In this document: positions 8,141 to 15,929 of the stretch, in pieces
Layout of the letters: each line of letters starts with the position of its first letter
Position numbering within the stretch: the stretch's first letter is position 1
Assembly (NCBI GenBank): GCA_937885015.1
Contig: CALAAS010000054.1
Span: 16,706-80,705, forward strand
Reading direction: 5' to 3'
Length of the DNA stretch: 64,000 nucleotides
Source of the DNA: an uncultured Clostridium sp.
Lineage (GTDB): Bacteria; Bacillota; Clostridia; Lachnospirales; Lachnospiraceae
The notes under the pieces: model-generated
The model's input: the letters and a program-made list of their open reading frames with translations, nothing else
Told to the model about the DNA's origin: nothing
The model's database searches: none
Translations under genes and position numbers: made by a program

Positions 8141-9571
8141 TTATACGTTGATTTCCGCCTTCACACCCAGTTCCTCCCGATTTTTCTCCAGAACGGGACG
8201 GATTACCTCGGCCAGAAATTCCTCCACCTGCTCCTTGGCGCGACCCGTGTAGCGGCTGGGATCCATGGCTGCCTGAAGTTCCGGCAGCGTCAGGTTAAAG
8301 GCCGGATCCTCTGCAATCAGCTCCAGAAGATTGTTATCCAGTCCCTTTTCCTTGACGTTTCTCCCCGCCTCCATGGACAGCGTGCGGATCTTCTCATGCA
8401 GTTCCTGTCGGTCTCCTCCCGCCTTCACTGCATCCATCATAATATTTTCCGTTGCCATAAAAGGAAGTTCCGCCATCAGGCGTTTCTCAATTACTTTAGG
8501 ATATACCACCAGGCCGTCCACCACGTTCAGGTACAAATCCAAAATTCCATCCACTGCCAGGAATCCCTCCGGAACACTCAGACGCTTGTTGGCGGAATCA
8601 TCCAAAGTCCGCTCAAACCACTGGGTCGAAGCTACCAGCATGGGATTCATCATATCAGCCATCACATAGTCTGCCAGAGACGCCATACGCTCGCTGCGCA
8701 TGGGATTTCTCTTATATGCCATGGCCGAGGATCCGATCTGCGTCTTCTCAAACGGCTCCTCCACCTCTTTCAGGTGCTGCAGAAGACGGATGTCATTGGA
8801 AAATTTATGAGCACTCTGGGCAATACCGGCAAGAACACTCAGTACGCGGCTGTCCACCTTCCGGGAATAGGTCTGACCGGATACGGGATAACAGCCTGAA
8901 AATCCCATTTTCTCCGCAATCCTCTGATCCAATCTGCGGCATTTCTCATGATCGCCGTCAAACAGCTCCAAAAAACTGGCCTGGGTTCCGGTGGTTCCCT
9001 TGGAACCCAAAAGACGCAGGGAATCCAGAAGATAATCCAGATCCTCCAGATCCATGAAAAGTTCCATCATCCAAAGCGTTGCCCGTTTTCCCACGGTAGT
9101 CGGCTGTGCCGGCTGAAAATGGGTAAACGCCAGTGTCGGCTGTGCCTTGTATGTATCGGCAAATTTCGCAAGCTCATTCAGCACATTTAAAAGCTTTTTG
9201 CGAACCAGACGAAGGGCCTCTGTCATGATAATAATATCCGTGTTGTCCCCCACATAGCAGGAGGTAGCGCCCAAATGAATAATGCCCTTGGCTTTGGGGC
9301 ACTGGGTACCGTACGCGTATACATGGGACATGACATCATGGCGAACCAGTTTCTCCCGCTCCTTTGCCACATCGAAGTTAATCTCATCCTGATGGGCTTT
9401 CAGTTCCTCAATCTGTTCGTCTGTAATAGGAAGTCCCAGTTCCTGCTCTGTCTCCGCCAGCGCGATCCACAGCTTTCTCCAGGTGCGGAATTTCTTCTCC
9501 GGTGAAAAAATATACTGCATTTCACGGCTCGCATACCGCTCCGACAAGGGACTTACATATCTGTCGTACAT
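8141..9571 (-). CDS. purB: Adenylosuccinate lyase
   Basis: Cleaves SAICAR in purine synthesis and adenylosuccinate to AMP. The 476 residues match the longer subclass of the fumarase/aspartase superfamily. Visible motifs are HLGATSCYVGDNTD (about 99-112), TLAFTHFQPAQPTTVGKR with the catalytic His region (about 146-163), and the signature GSSAMAYKRNPMRSE (about 280). GAGGAAACAGTC precedes the ATG at 9571. Its first codons overlap the end of the upstream small membrane protein gene by 19 bases, indicating co-transcription, and lysR and purA follow. Confidence 0.96.
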   Translation of the reverse strand: MYDRYVSPLSERYASREMQYIFSPEKKFRTWRKLWIALAETEQELGLPITDEQIEELKAHQDEINFDVAKEREKLVRHDVMSHVYAYGTQCPKAKGIIHLGATSCYVGDNTDIIIMTEALRLVRKKLLNVLNELAKFADTYKAQPTLAFTHFQPAQPTTVGKRATLWMMELFMDLEDLDYLLDSLRLLGSKGTTGTQASFLELFDGDHEKCRRLDQRIAEKMGFSGCYPVSGQTYSRKVDSRVLSVLAGIAQSAHKFSNDIRLLQHLKEVEEPFEKTQIGSSAMAYKRNPMRSERMASLADYVMADMMNPMLVASTQWFERTLDDSANKRLSVPEGFLAVDGILDLYLNVVDGLVVYPKVIEKRLMAELPFMATENIMMDAVKAGGDRQELHEKIRTLSMEAGRNVKEKGLDNNLLELIAEDPAFNLTLPELQAAMDPSRYTGRAKEQVEEFLAEVIRPVLEKNREELGVKAEINV

Positions 9572-9906
9572 GACTGTTTCCTCACTTTCCTTTTTATCAA
9601 TCGTGGCTTTCCGGGCGGCACGGCTCCTGCTCCGGCGCCTGGCGCCTCCTCGTGAATAATCAGAAGCTCACCTGTCCGAAGCCGCAGCACCAGACGGGTT
9701 GACTGTCCTTTCTCAGGCCTGCCGGAAAGGCGAACTTCCAGCTCCTGCGTCTCGGTAATGGACCAGATCCGGCCTCTCACCGCGCTCACAGACAGAAGAT
9801 ACAGGGCCGCCGCCAAAAAAAGGGCCGCTGCGGCCCGTCTTCTTTTCCGGTGCATACTGCGGCGAACCCGCCGCAGATAGCGCCTTATCTCACGTTTTCC
9901 GGGCAT
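9553..9906 (-). CDS. Basic single-pass membrane protein upstream of purB, unknown function
   Basis: A 117-residue protein with a very basic N-terminus (many Arg and Lys in the first 26 residues), one hydrophobic helix (about 27-45) and a small extracellular or periplasm-side domain rich in beta-forming residues. The arrangement predicts an inside N-terminus. I chose the ATG at 9906, eight bases after AAGGAG; an ATG two codons earlier is too close to that site. The 3' end overlaps purB by 19 bases. I do not recognise the family, and no purine link is evident apart from position. Confidence 0.6.
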   Translation of the reverse strand: MPGKREIRRYLRRVRRSMHRKRRRAAAALFLAAALYLLSVSAVRGRIWSITETQELEVRLSGRPEKGQSTRLVLRLRTGELLIIHEEAPGAGAGAVPPGKPRLIKRKVRKQSCTTDM

Positions 9907-9958
9907 CTGCATCTCTCCTTTGCAGCTGCCTCCCGTTTCTCATAAAAAGCCTTCTTTC

Positions 9959-9987
9959 ACTATAGCAAAACTGCGCGAAGAAGTAAA
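9959..9987 (-). promoter_or_regulatory. Promoter of the purB cluster
   Basis: TTTACT (9982-9987) and TATAGT (9959-9964), 17 bases apart, lie about 50 bases upstream of the small membrane protein gene that precedes purB. The same TTTACT -35 occurs before purA. Confidence 0.5.
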
Positions 9988-10009
9988 TAGCCGGAATCAG
10001 AAACCATTT

Positions 10010-10306
10010 TTATTCCCGGGTACCATCCAGAGCGTCTTTTGCCTCATCCTTTACCCGCTCTGCCCCGTCCTTCAGGTTTTCTGCTCCATCCTGAAGGTCG
10101 TCGGCAATCCCTTCCATCCCTTCTTTGCTCTCCCTGCTTCCAGCTGATTCTGCCTCTCCGTCCGGATCCACAGCCATGGTGCTTCCGGCCGCGCCTCCGG
10201 CTGTCTCGCCTCGCCCCGCCGGATCGCTCGTCCCGCACCCGGCCGCCAAAAGCACTGCAGCGGCCCACACGGCACACCAGCCATATCGTTTCGTCCTTTT
10301 CATCAT
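10010..10306 (-). CDS. Small secreted lipoprotein with amphipathic repeats, unknown function
   Basis: A 98-residue lipoprotein. A basic start MMKRTKRYGW, a hydrophobic stretch and the lipobox LAAGC (Cys about 24) predict lipidation and membrane anchoring. A low-complexity Gly/Ala/Ser/Glu segment follows, then DLQDGAENLKDGAERVKDEA, a short repetitive amphipathic helix resembling YtxH-like or stress-type helices. AGGAGATGGC precedes the ATG. It lies 56 bases downstream of dapB on the same strand. No enzymatic motif is present. Confidence 0.65.
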   Translation of the reverse strand: MMKRTKRYGWCAVWAAAVLLAAGCGTSDPAGRGETAGGAAGSTMAVDPDGEAESAGSRESKEGMEGIADDLQDGAENLKDGAERVKDEAKDALDGTRE

Positions 10307-10362
10307 GCCATCTCCTTTCCCGCCTTAGTATATCCGAAAAAAGAGATCTCATACAAAAATTT

Positions 10363-11121
10363 TTAACCGATCACATCTGCCATGGTATAGGCCCCAGGCC
10401 TCTTCCCCGCCAGGAACTTGGCCGCCTGTACGGCTCCCTTGGCAAAAATCGCCTTGGAATATGCCGTATGGGTAAACGTAATTACCTCATCCTGTCCTGC
10501 AAAAAACACATCATGTTCCCCCACAATGGTGCCGCCACGGATCGCCTGAATGCCGATCTCCCTGGAATCCCTGGCAACGCGTTCTGCCGAACGGTCAAAC
10601 TTATAATGATAGGTGTGATCCATGGCCTCGTTGATGGAGTCTGCCAGGGCCAGAGCCGTTCCACTGGGAGCATCCACTTTCCGGTTATGATGCTTTTCCA
10701 GAATCTCAATATCAAATCCGGCCGGAGCCAGCGTTTTCGCTGCCTCCTTCAGAAGCTTCAACAGCACATTCACACCGAGAGACATGTTGGCAGAACGAAG
10801 CACTGCCGTTTTCTTTGCCGCCTCCCCTGCCAGAGCCAGCTGCGCCTCAGAAAGACCTGTGGTACAGAGTACAACCGGCATTCCTTTTTTGCAACACCAT
10901 GCCAACAGGCCGTCGATGGCCTTTGCATTGGAAAAATCAATGACTACATCCGCTTCCACATCACATACATCCAGCGACGGGAATACTGGATAGGGATTTT
11001 TTCCCTCATCCGCCACATCAATTCCGGCCACAATGGAAATCTCCTCATCCTGCGCCGCAATTCCCGAAATAACCTGCCCCATGGCTCCGTTACAGCCATG
11101 CATAATCGCCCGTACCATCAT
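10363..11121 (-). CDS. dapB: 4-hydroxy-tetrahydrodipicolinate reductase
   Basis: Reduces the DapA product to tetrahydrodipicolinate with NAD(P)H. The 252 residues include the nucleotide-binding GCNGAMGQ (9-16) and the catalytic EKHHNRKVDAPSGTA (142-156; His144, His145, Lys148). It starts 18 bases after the dapA stop with a GGAGG site, forming a dapA-dapB operon under the lysine riboswitch. Together with ddh at 42.7 kb it completes the short pathway to meso-diaminopimelate. Confidence 0.96.
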   Translation of the reverse strand: MMVRAIMHGCNGAMGQVISGIAAQDEEISIVAGIDVADEGKNPYPVFPSLDVCDVEADVVIDFSNAKAIDGLLAWCCKKGMPVVLCTTGLSEAQLALAGEAAKKTAVLRSANMSLGVNVLLKLLKEAAKTLAPAGFDIEILEKHHNRKVDAPSGTALALADSINEAMDHTYHYKFDRSAERVARDSREIGIQAIRGGTIVGEHDVFFAGQDEVITFTHTAYSKAIFAKGAVQAAKFLAGKRPGAYTMADVIG

Positions 11122-11139
11122 CCTCTGCCTCCTGCATCC

Positions 11140-12027
11140 TTATTTCATCAATCCGTAATGAACCATTTCCCGTCTTAAGCGCTCCCGGTTCTCCGGCTCC
11201 ATGGGGATCAACGGCCGGCGCAGCGGTCCCACTTCTTTCCCCAGAAGATTCATGGCCTCTTTGACCGGAATCGGATTTACCTCGCAGAACAGTGCCTCTG
11301 TCAGAGGAATGGCCTCCAACTGCATCTGAGTGGCCTTTGCCACATCCCCAGTCCGATATGCTTCACACATGTCGTGAACCTGGCGCGGCGCAATATTGGA
11401 AAGCACCGAAATCACGCCCTTGGCGCCCAGAGCCATCATCGGCACGGTCTGATCATCATTTCCGGAATAGATATCCACACAGCCATCCGACAGGCAGGCC
11501 AGTCTCGCAATGGCAGAGAAGTTACCGCTGGCTTCTTTTACTCCAACAATATTCTCCACCTCCCGGCACAGGGAAACGATGGTTTCCGGTGTAATATTAA
11601 CGCCGGTGCGGCTGGGAACATTATAAAGAAGAATCGGAATCCGGACTGCCTTTGCCACCTCAGTAAAGTGTACTTTCAGTCCTCTCTGTGTCGTTTTATT
11701 GTAATAAGGCGTAACGTGTAAGAGTCCATCCGCGCCGGCCTCTTCCGCACATCTGGAAAGATAAATCGCAGTTTCCGTACAGTTGGAGCCAGTTCCCGCA
11801 ATGACTGGAACCCGTTTCTTTACCACGTTGCAGACAAACTGAATCTCCCGAATATGCTCCGTATGAGTCAGTGTAGCCGCCTCGCCGGTGGTGCCGCAGA
11901 CAATGATACTGTCTGTACCGCCTGCAATCTGCTCCTCAACAAGCTCCTCCAGCTTGTCGTAATTGATTTCCCCAGTCTCCTTAAACGGTGTAATTAGCGC
12001 AACACCTGCTCCTTCAAAAATAGCCAT
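11140..12027 (-). CDS. dapA: 4-hydroxy-tetrahydrodipicolinate synthase
   Basis: Condenses pyruvate and aspartate semialdehyde, the first step of the lysine/diaminopimelate branch. The 295 residues form a TIM barrel with GTTGE (45-49), Tyr135 in LLYNVPSRTG and the Schiff-base Lys164 in GVKEASG. The frame is open far upstream, but the ATG at 12027 follows AAGGAGG by eight bases and matches the family N-terminus MAIFEGAGVALITPF; the upstream open stretch is the riboswitch. Lysine probably represses it at the RNA level. Confidence 0.97.
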   Translation of the reverse strand: MAIFEGAGVALITPFKETGEINYDKLEELVEEQIAGGTDSIIVCGTTGEAATLTHTEHIREIQFVCNVVKKRVPVIAGTGSNCTETAIYLSRCAEEAGADGLLHVTPYYNKTTQRGLKVHFTEVAKAVRIPILLYNVPSRTGVNITPETIVSLCREVENIVGVKEASGNFSAIARLACLSDGCVDIYSGNDDQTVPMMALGAKGVISVLSNIAPRQVHDMCEAYRTGDVAKATQMQLEAIPLTEALFCEVNPIPVKEAMNLLGKEVGPLRRPLIPMEPENRERLRREMVHYGLMK

Positions 12028-12045
12028 TTTGAATTTCCTCCTTGA

Positions 12046-12073
12046 AATAACGAAAGCTGGCACATGGCCAGCT
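12046..12073 (-). terminator. Expression-platform hairpin of the lysine riboswitch
   Basis: On the minus strand a perfect seven-base stem AGCTGGC/GCCAGCT around CATGT is followed by TTCGTTATTTC, just before the dapA Shine-Dalgarno. It is the likely terminator or sequestering hairpin. The T-run is interrupted, so terminator strength is uncertain. Confidence 0.55.
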
Positions 12074-12092
12074 CTTATGAAACGCGATTTCC

Positions 12093-12256
12093 CAGTAGCT
12101 CCCCATCTGCCGATGACAGTCGCAGAATTCTTTACCCTGCGCCCAGAAACTGCTCCTGCAGGCGGCGCAGTCCTTCGGCGTCTCTCCCTTTCAGCGTCTT
12201 CCCCTGCTCCTGCCGCATCCGCCCGCTTACTGATGATCAACGCAACCTCTACCTTT
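12093..12256 (-). ncRNA. Lysine riboswitch (L-box)
   Basis: A cis-acting aptamer in the dapA leader. The conserved blocks occur in order on the minus strand: AGGTAGAGGTTGCG, GCTGAAAGG-GAGAGACGCCGAAGGA, TTTCTGGGCGC, GACTGTCATCGGCAG, GGGGAGCTACTGGG. They line up with the B. subtilis lysC L-box, including P1 pairing GTAG/CTAC. Lysine binding is expected to reduce dapA-dapB expression. Confidence 0.92.
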
Positions 12257-12266
12257 TGTTTTTTTT

Positions 12267-12295
12267 ATATTAGCATTACTTTCACGCCTTGTCAA
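12267..12295 (-). promoter_or_regulatory. Promoter of the riboswitch-dapA-dapB operon
   Basis: TTGACA (12290-12295) and TAATAT (12267-12272) are spaced by 17 bases. The start falls at about 12260, immediately before the aptamer. The -35 lies within the 3' end of the upstream ATPase gene. Confidence 0.75.
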
Positions 12296-12782
12296 CTTCT
12301 ACATTCTCAAGCCGTGTCAGAACATCCGCATGGTGTTTTACCCCATCTGGACAAACCTTTCCTGTCAAAACCAGATCCACACCCTCTTCCCGCAGAGATA
12401 AAAGGCTCTCAAAGTCCTCCGGACTGATGATGGACTGATCCAGAATACCGAGGAATTCATCAAGAATCAGCATATCGCACTCACCGGTTCCCAGAACCTT
12501 TCTTGCGAAGTTGATGCCATTTTGGATATTGATTCGCTCCTCCTTTTTCTGTTCATCACTCAGGTTTTCGAAATACTCACTCTGCTTTTCAAACCGAAAC
12601 ACCTTCATATCCGGTTCAAGCTGCTTCAGCCATTCCGCCGTTTCATGACTCAGCATTCCTTTCAGAAACTGAATCATAATTACCCTTCTTCCCTGAGTAA
12701 CCGCACCGATACCCCGGCCAAGGGCCAGAGCCGTCTTTCCCAGACCGCTGCCGAAAATGATCTGAACCTTTCCCTTTTCCAT
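12282..12782 (-). CDS. CobA/CobO/BtuR-family P-loop ATPase (corrinoid adenosyltransferase-like)
   Basis: The family transfers the adenosyl group of ATP to Co(I) corrinoids. The 166 residues have a P-loop GSGLGKTALALG (11-22), where well-studied members have GNGKGKTTAALG, and a Walker B DEFLGILD near 106-113. The C-terminus ends soon after LTRLENVEV and lacks the usual Arg-rich tail. No other cobalamin gene is nearby, so it may serve corrinoid salvage, or have drifted to another role. AGGAGTAGGAA precedes the ATG. Its 3' end contains the dapA promoter. Confidence 0.75.
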   Translation of the reverse strand: MEKGKVQIIFGSGLGKTALALGRGIGAVTQGRRVIMIQFLKGMLSHETAEWLKQLEPDMKVFRFEKQSEYFENLSDEQKKEERINIQNGINFARKVLGTGECDMLILDEFLGILDQSIISPEDFESLLSLREEGVDLVLTGKVCPDGVKHHADVLTRLENVEVDKA

Positions 12783-12857
12783 TTCCTACTCCTCCAGTCC
12801 CTTCTCCTCTTTGGAAACCGATTTATTCTAGCATATTTTCCGGAATTTGGCAAGCTG

Positions 12858-12909
12858 CCGAAAAGGCCCTTCCAGACAGGACACCGAAAAGGCCCTCCAG
12901 GCAGGGAAG
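12858..12909. repeat. Tandem 26-bp imperfect repeat, two copies
   Basis: Two adjacent copies begin CCGAAAAGGCCCT and continue CCAG-CAGG, with period 26. They lie in the gap between the SSB-like gene and the CobA-like gene. On the minus strand TCCAGG...CCTGGA followed by GGGCCTTTT just before the repeats could act as a weak terminator. Confidence 0.6.
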
Positions 12910-12938
12910 AGATACCTGGATACGAAAGGCTTTCCCTG

Positions 12939-13568
12939 TCAGTCCTCCACGCACTCCAGCTTGCTGACCGATACCTCATAGGCCACACGCTTTTCACATT
13001 CCGTCTCACTCAGCTTCTTCGTATACTCCCGGCTCTGAACACGCCCCCAGATCATAACCCGGCACCCCACCTGGAACCCGGAAGCATATCTGGCATTTCT
13101 CCCCCATGCAATGCAGGGTATGTAGTCTGATTTCCCGTAGGGACGGTTTACAGCCAGAAGCATATCCGCAATTTCTCTCCCCAGAGGTGTTTTTCGATAA
13201 ATAGGTTCCTTACAGATATAGCCATCCAGAAAAATCTGGTTTGTTTTCGTGTAATCCGTAAATTCTTCCAGAAAATTGACCTCCCGGACAAAAATGGAAA
13301 GAACAAGCCTGTTTTTTGTCCCCTCATGACGGTTATAGGACCGGAACTGGCCGATGGCTTCCATGGTGCTCCCCCGGTAATCCCTGGACACATCCAGAAG
13401 GCGTTCTGAAATCATCAGCGGTATCACATCCACCTGATCGCTTAAGCGATTGACCGCCAGATTTACCAGATAAAATCCCTCGCCGAATACTTCATGGCTG
13501 AAGACAAATTCAGAGACTATCTCGCCGATCACACTCACTTTATTGTTTTCAATCATTTTTTCTGACAT
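12939..13568 (-). CDS. Double-OB-fold single-stranded DNA-binding-like protein
   Basis: A 209-residue protein containing two SSB-type folds. The first (about 8-105) has NKVSVIGEIVSEFVF and LAVNRLSDQVDVIP; the second (about 112-200) is more typical, with NQIFLDGYICKEPIYRKTP, LAVNR, YIPCIAWGRNARY and VMIWGRVQSREY. It lacks the acidic DDDIPF-type tip that ordinary SSB uses to recruit partners and ends KLECVED. It is not the main replicative SSB, which is one OB fold; it may have a specialised repair, competence or plasmid-type role. GAGGAGAG precedes the ATG. It is transcribed as a single gene or with the CobA-like gene. Confidence 0.75.
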   Translation of the reverse strand: MSEKMIENNKVSVIGEIVSEFVFSHEVFGEGFYLVNLAVNRLSDQVDVIPLMISERLLDVSRDYRGSTMEAIGQFRSYNRHEGTKNRLVLSIFVREVNFLEEFTDYTKTNQIFLDGYICKEPIYRKTPLGREIADMLLAVNRPYGKSDYIPCIAWGRNARYASGFQVGCRVMIWGRVQSREYTKKLSETECEKRVAYEVSVSKLECVED

Positions 13569-13704
13569 AGTACTTCTCTCCTCTTTCCATTTCTTTTACA
13601 TTTTTTTGCCGCAACGATCCAGCACAGCCACCGGGCTGACTGGACACTATTATATGTATGCGCAAAATAAAATTTTAGAAGAAAAATACATCCAATTATT
13701 TCTA

Positions 13705-13742
13705 CATAAAAAGACAGGAACTGCATAAAAAGACAGGAACTG
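13705..13742. repeat. Perfect 19-bp tandem duplication at the typA terminator
   Basis: CATAAAAAGACAGGAACTG occurs twice in direct succession (13705-13723 and 13724-13742). The second copy overlaps the distal arm of the typA terminator, so the duplication repeats the stem arm and the T-rich tail. Confidence 0.9.
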
Positions 13743-13758
13743 CCCTCAGACAGTTCCT
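13730..13758 (-). terminator. typA terminator
   Basis: On the minus strand AGGAACTG pairs with CAGTTCCT (13751-13758 with 13735-13742) across an eight-base loop, followed by GTCTTTTTATG. Confidence 0.75.
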
Positions 13759-13805
13759 TGATCCATTCACGTTATATCGTTTTTTATTTCCGGTTCCCCG
13801 GTCCA

Positions 13806-15647
13806 TTAACCGTTGGCCTTGCGGCTGATCATGGCCCTCTTTCTCAGGGTCGGATCCAGAATCTTTTTGCGGATCCTGAGACTTTCCGGCGTCACCTCTA
13901 AAAGCTCATCCGTATCGATGAAATCCAGACACTGTTCCAGACTCATCTCCTTGGGCGTGGTCAGGCGGAGCGCTTCATCAGAGCTGGAGGAACGTGTATT
14001 GGTCAGCTTCTTGGTCTTGCAGACATTCAGCTCAATATCCTCCGGCTTCGCACTCTGGCCGATTACCATACCGGAATACACCTTTACGCCTGGCCCGATG
14101 AACAAAACACCTCGCTCCTGGGCGTTAAACAGACCATAGGTAATGGACTCACCGGCTTCAAAGGCAATGAGAGAACCCTGTTTTCGGTAATTTAATTCTC
14201 CCTTAAACGGACCGTATCCATCAAAGCTCGTGTTTAAAATACCGTTTCCCTTGGTATCTGTCATAAACTCGCCCCGATAACCGATCAGACCACGGGACGG
14301 AATCGAAAATTCCAGACGCGTATAACCGCCTCCAATGGGACTCATGCCCTGCAGCTCTCCCTTGCGGCTGGTCAGCTTCTGAATGACTGCACCGGTAAAT
14401 TCGTCCGGCACATCCACATAAGCGATTTCCATAGGTTCCAGTTTCTGATTTCTCTCATTGTACTTGTAGAGAACTTCCGCCTTGCTGACGGCAAACTCGA
14501 AACCCTCCCGGCGCATATTTTCAATCAAAACAGACAGGTGCAGCTCACCACGGCCGGATACCTTGAAGCAATCCGGGGAATCCGTCTCTTCTACCCGCAG
14601 ACTGACATCCGTATTCAGCTCCCGGAACAGACGCTCGCGGATATGGCGAGACGTAATATATTTTCCCTCCAGACCGGCCAGAGGACTGTCGTTGACCATA
14701 AAGTCCATGGAAATAGTGGGCTCCGAGATCTTCTGGAACGGAATGGCCTCCGGCTTCTCCGGAGAACAGAGCGTATCTCCGATATGGATGTCGGAAATAC
14801 CGGAAATGGCCACAATAGAACCCACACCGGCCTCCGACACCTCCACCTTGTTCAGTCCCTCAAACTCATAAAGCTTTCCGATCTTCACGCGGCGGAATTT
14901 GTCCGGCTCATGGTGGTTCACAATCACGCACTCCTGGTTGACCTTCAGAGAGCCATTGTCAATTTTCCCAACTCCGATTCTTCCCACGTACTCATTATAA
15001 TCAATGGTACTGATTAAAACCTGGGTCTCCGCATCCGGATCCCCCTCCGGCGCCGGAATGTATTCCAGAATCGTCTCAAACAGCGGTTTCATATCCACTT
15101 CCGGATCATCCAGATTTCTCTTGGCAAAACCAGATCTGGCAGAGGCGTAGAGGAAAGGGCAGTCCAGCTGCTCATCCGAGGCATCCAGATCCATGAAAAG
15201 CTCCAGAATCTCGTCGATGACCTCATCTGGACGTGCCTCCGGGCGATCAATCTTATTGAGACAGACGATTACCGGAAGTTCCAGCTCCAGTGCCTTGCGC
15301 AGTACAAATTTCGTCTGGGGCATGGCTCCTTCATAGGCATCCACCACCAGAATAACACCGTTTACCATCTTTAACACACGCTCTACTTCGCCGCCAAAAT
15401 CTGCATGGCCTGGGGTGTCAATGATATTGATCTTGATTCCGTTGTAATTTACCGCCGTATTTTTAGAAAGGATGGTAATTCCGCGCTCTCTCTCGATATC
15501 ATTGGAATCCATTACGCGGTCCACAACCTCCTGATTGGCCCGAAACACGCCGCTCTGACGCAGCAGCTGATCTACCAGCGTCGTCTTGCCATGATCAACA
15601 TGGGCAATGATTGCAATATTTCTGACATCTTCACGTTTCATCTTCAT
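13806..15647 (-). CDS. typA: Ribosome-associated GTPase TypA/BipA
   Basis: A translational GTPase of the EF-G/LepA superfamily, active at the ribosome under stress and low temperature and in 50S assembly. The 613 residues carry G1 AHVDHGKTTL near the N-terminus, G2 RGITI, G3 DTPGHADF and G4 NKID, followed by domains of elongation-factor type and the TypA C-terminal region (GGGYTRLEFSIPSRGLIGYR). I chose the ATG at 15647 (MKMKREDVRN); a GTG five codons upstream is possible, and both Shine-Dalgarno candidates are weak. The long leader contains an elaborate palindromic element, which may control it. Confidence 0.96.
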   Translation of the reverse strand: MKMKREDVRNIAIIAHVDHGKTTLVDQLLRQSGVFRANQEVVDRVMDSNDIERERGITILSKNTAVNYNGIKINIIDTPGHADFGGEVERVLKMVNGVILVVDAYEGAMPQTKFVLRKALELELPVIVCLNKIDRPEARPDEVIDEILELFMDLDASDEQLDCPFLYASARSGFAKRNLDDPEVDMKPLFETILEYIPAPEGDPDAETQVLISTIDYNEYVGRIGVGKIDNGSLKVNQECVIVNHHEPDKFRRVKIGKLYEFEGLNKVEVSEAGVGSIVAISGISDIHIGDTLCSPEKPEAIPFQKISEPTISMDFMVNDSPLAGLEGKYITSRHIRERLFRELNTDVSLRVEETDSPDCFKVSGRGELHLSVLIENMRREGFEFAVSKAEVLYKYNERNQKLEPMEIAYVDVPDEFTGAVIQKLTSRKGELQGMSPIGGGYTRLEFSIPSRGLIGYRGEFMTDTKGNGILNTSFDGYGPFKGELNYRKQGSLIAFEAGESITYGLFNAQERGVLFIGPGVKVYSGMVIGQSAKPEDIELNVCKTKKLTNTRSSSSDEALRLTTPKEMSLEQCLDFIDTDELLEVTPESLRIRKKILDPTLRKRAMISRKANG

Positions 15648-15728
15648 AAATATACCCGTCACTCTTTCCCTGTTTTATTTCCCATTCCGGCACGTAATCC
15701 TGCCTGTCTTCTGCAAATTTTATATAAC

Positions 15729-15883
15729 TGTAACTGTTCAGGGCAGGGCATCTTCTTGTCCGGCTTCGCCGGACAAGAAGCATCGGAGATTCCTCCGATG
15801 TGAAATCTGGTGCAAAAAGCTGTTTACAAGCAAGCTTGACACATCTTTTTGCACCAGATTTCCCGCCGCCCTGAATAGTTACA
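15729..15883 (-). repeat. Structured palindromic element in the typA leader (three hairpins closed by a terminal stem)
   Basis: The ends pair: TGTAACTGTTCAGGGC (15729-15744) with GCCCTGAATAGTTACA (15868-15883), 15 of 16. Inside are three perfect hairpins: 13 bp CTTCTTGTCCGGC with loop TTC (15752-15780), 8 bp CATCGGAG with loop ATTC (15781-15800), and 17 bp AAATCTGGTGCAAAAAG (15803-15819) with 15845-15861 and a 25-base loop. As RNA in typA orientation it forms a four-way multibranch. No open reading frame is present. Reduced or degenerate relatives lie at 39.4, 53.7 and 62.1 kb. It could be a leader RNA or a mobile palindrome. Confidence 0.85.
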
Positions 15884-15894
15884 TACAACTTATT

Positions 15895-15923
15895 ATTATA
15901 ACATTTTTTCAAGAATTGTTCAA
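15895..15923 (-). promoter_or_regulatory. Promoter of typA
   Basis: TTGAAC (15918-15923) and TATAAT (15895-15900), 17 bases apart. The start falls near 15888, about five bases before the palindromic element, giving a leader of about 240 bases. Confidence 0.7.
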
Positions 15924-15929
15924 GATAAT

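Noticed and set aside
7739..8899. 386-codon plus-strand frame opposite lysR and purB
   Set aside because: It is antisense to two strongly supported genes, without family motifs or a start signal.
10039..11178. 379-codon open frame on the plus strand opposite dapB
   Set aside because: It lies wholly antisense to dapB and the adjacent lipoprotein gene, has no ribosome site, and its composition (many Arg, His, Cys, Pro) is that of a shadow frame.
12028..12240. N-terminal extension of dapA by 71 codons
   Set aside because: This stretch is the lysine riboswitch; the ATG at 12027 has the proper ribosome site and family N-terminus.
15729..15883. Considered as an insertion sequence
   Set aside because: It is 155 bases with inverted ends but no transposase frame and no visible target-site duplication; at most a non-autonomous palindromic repeat.
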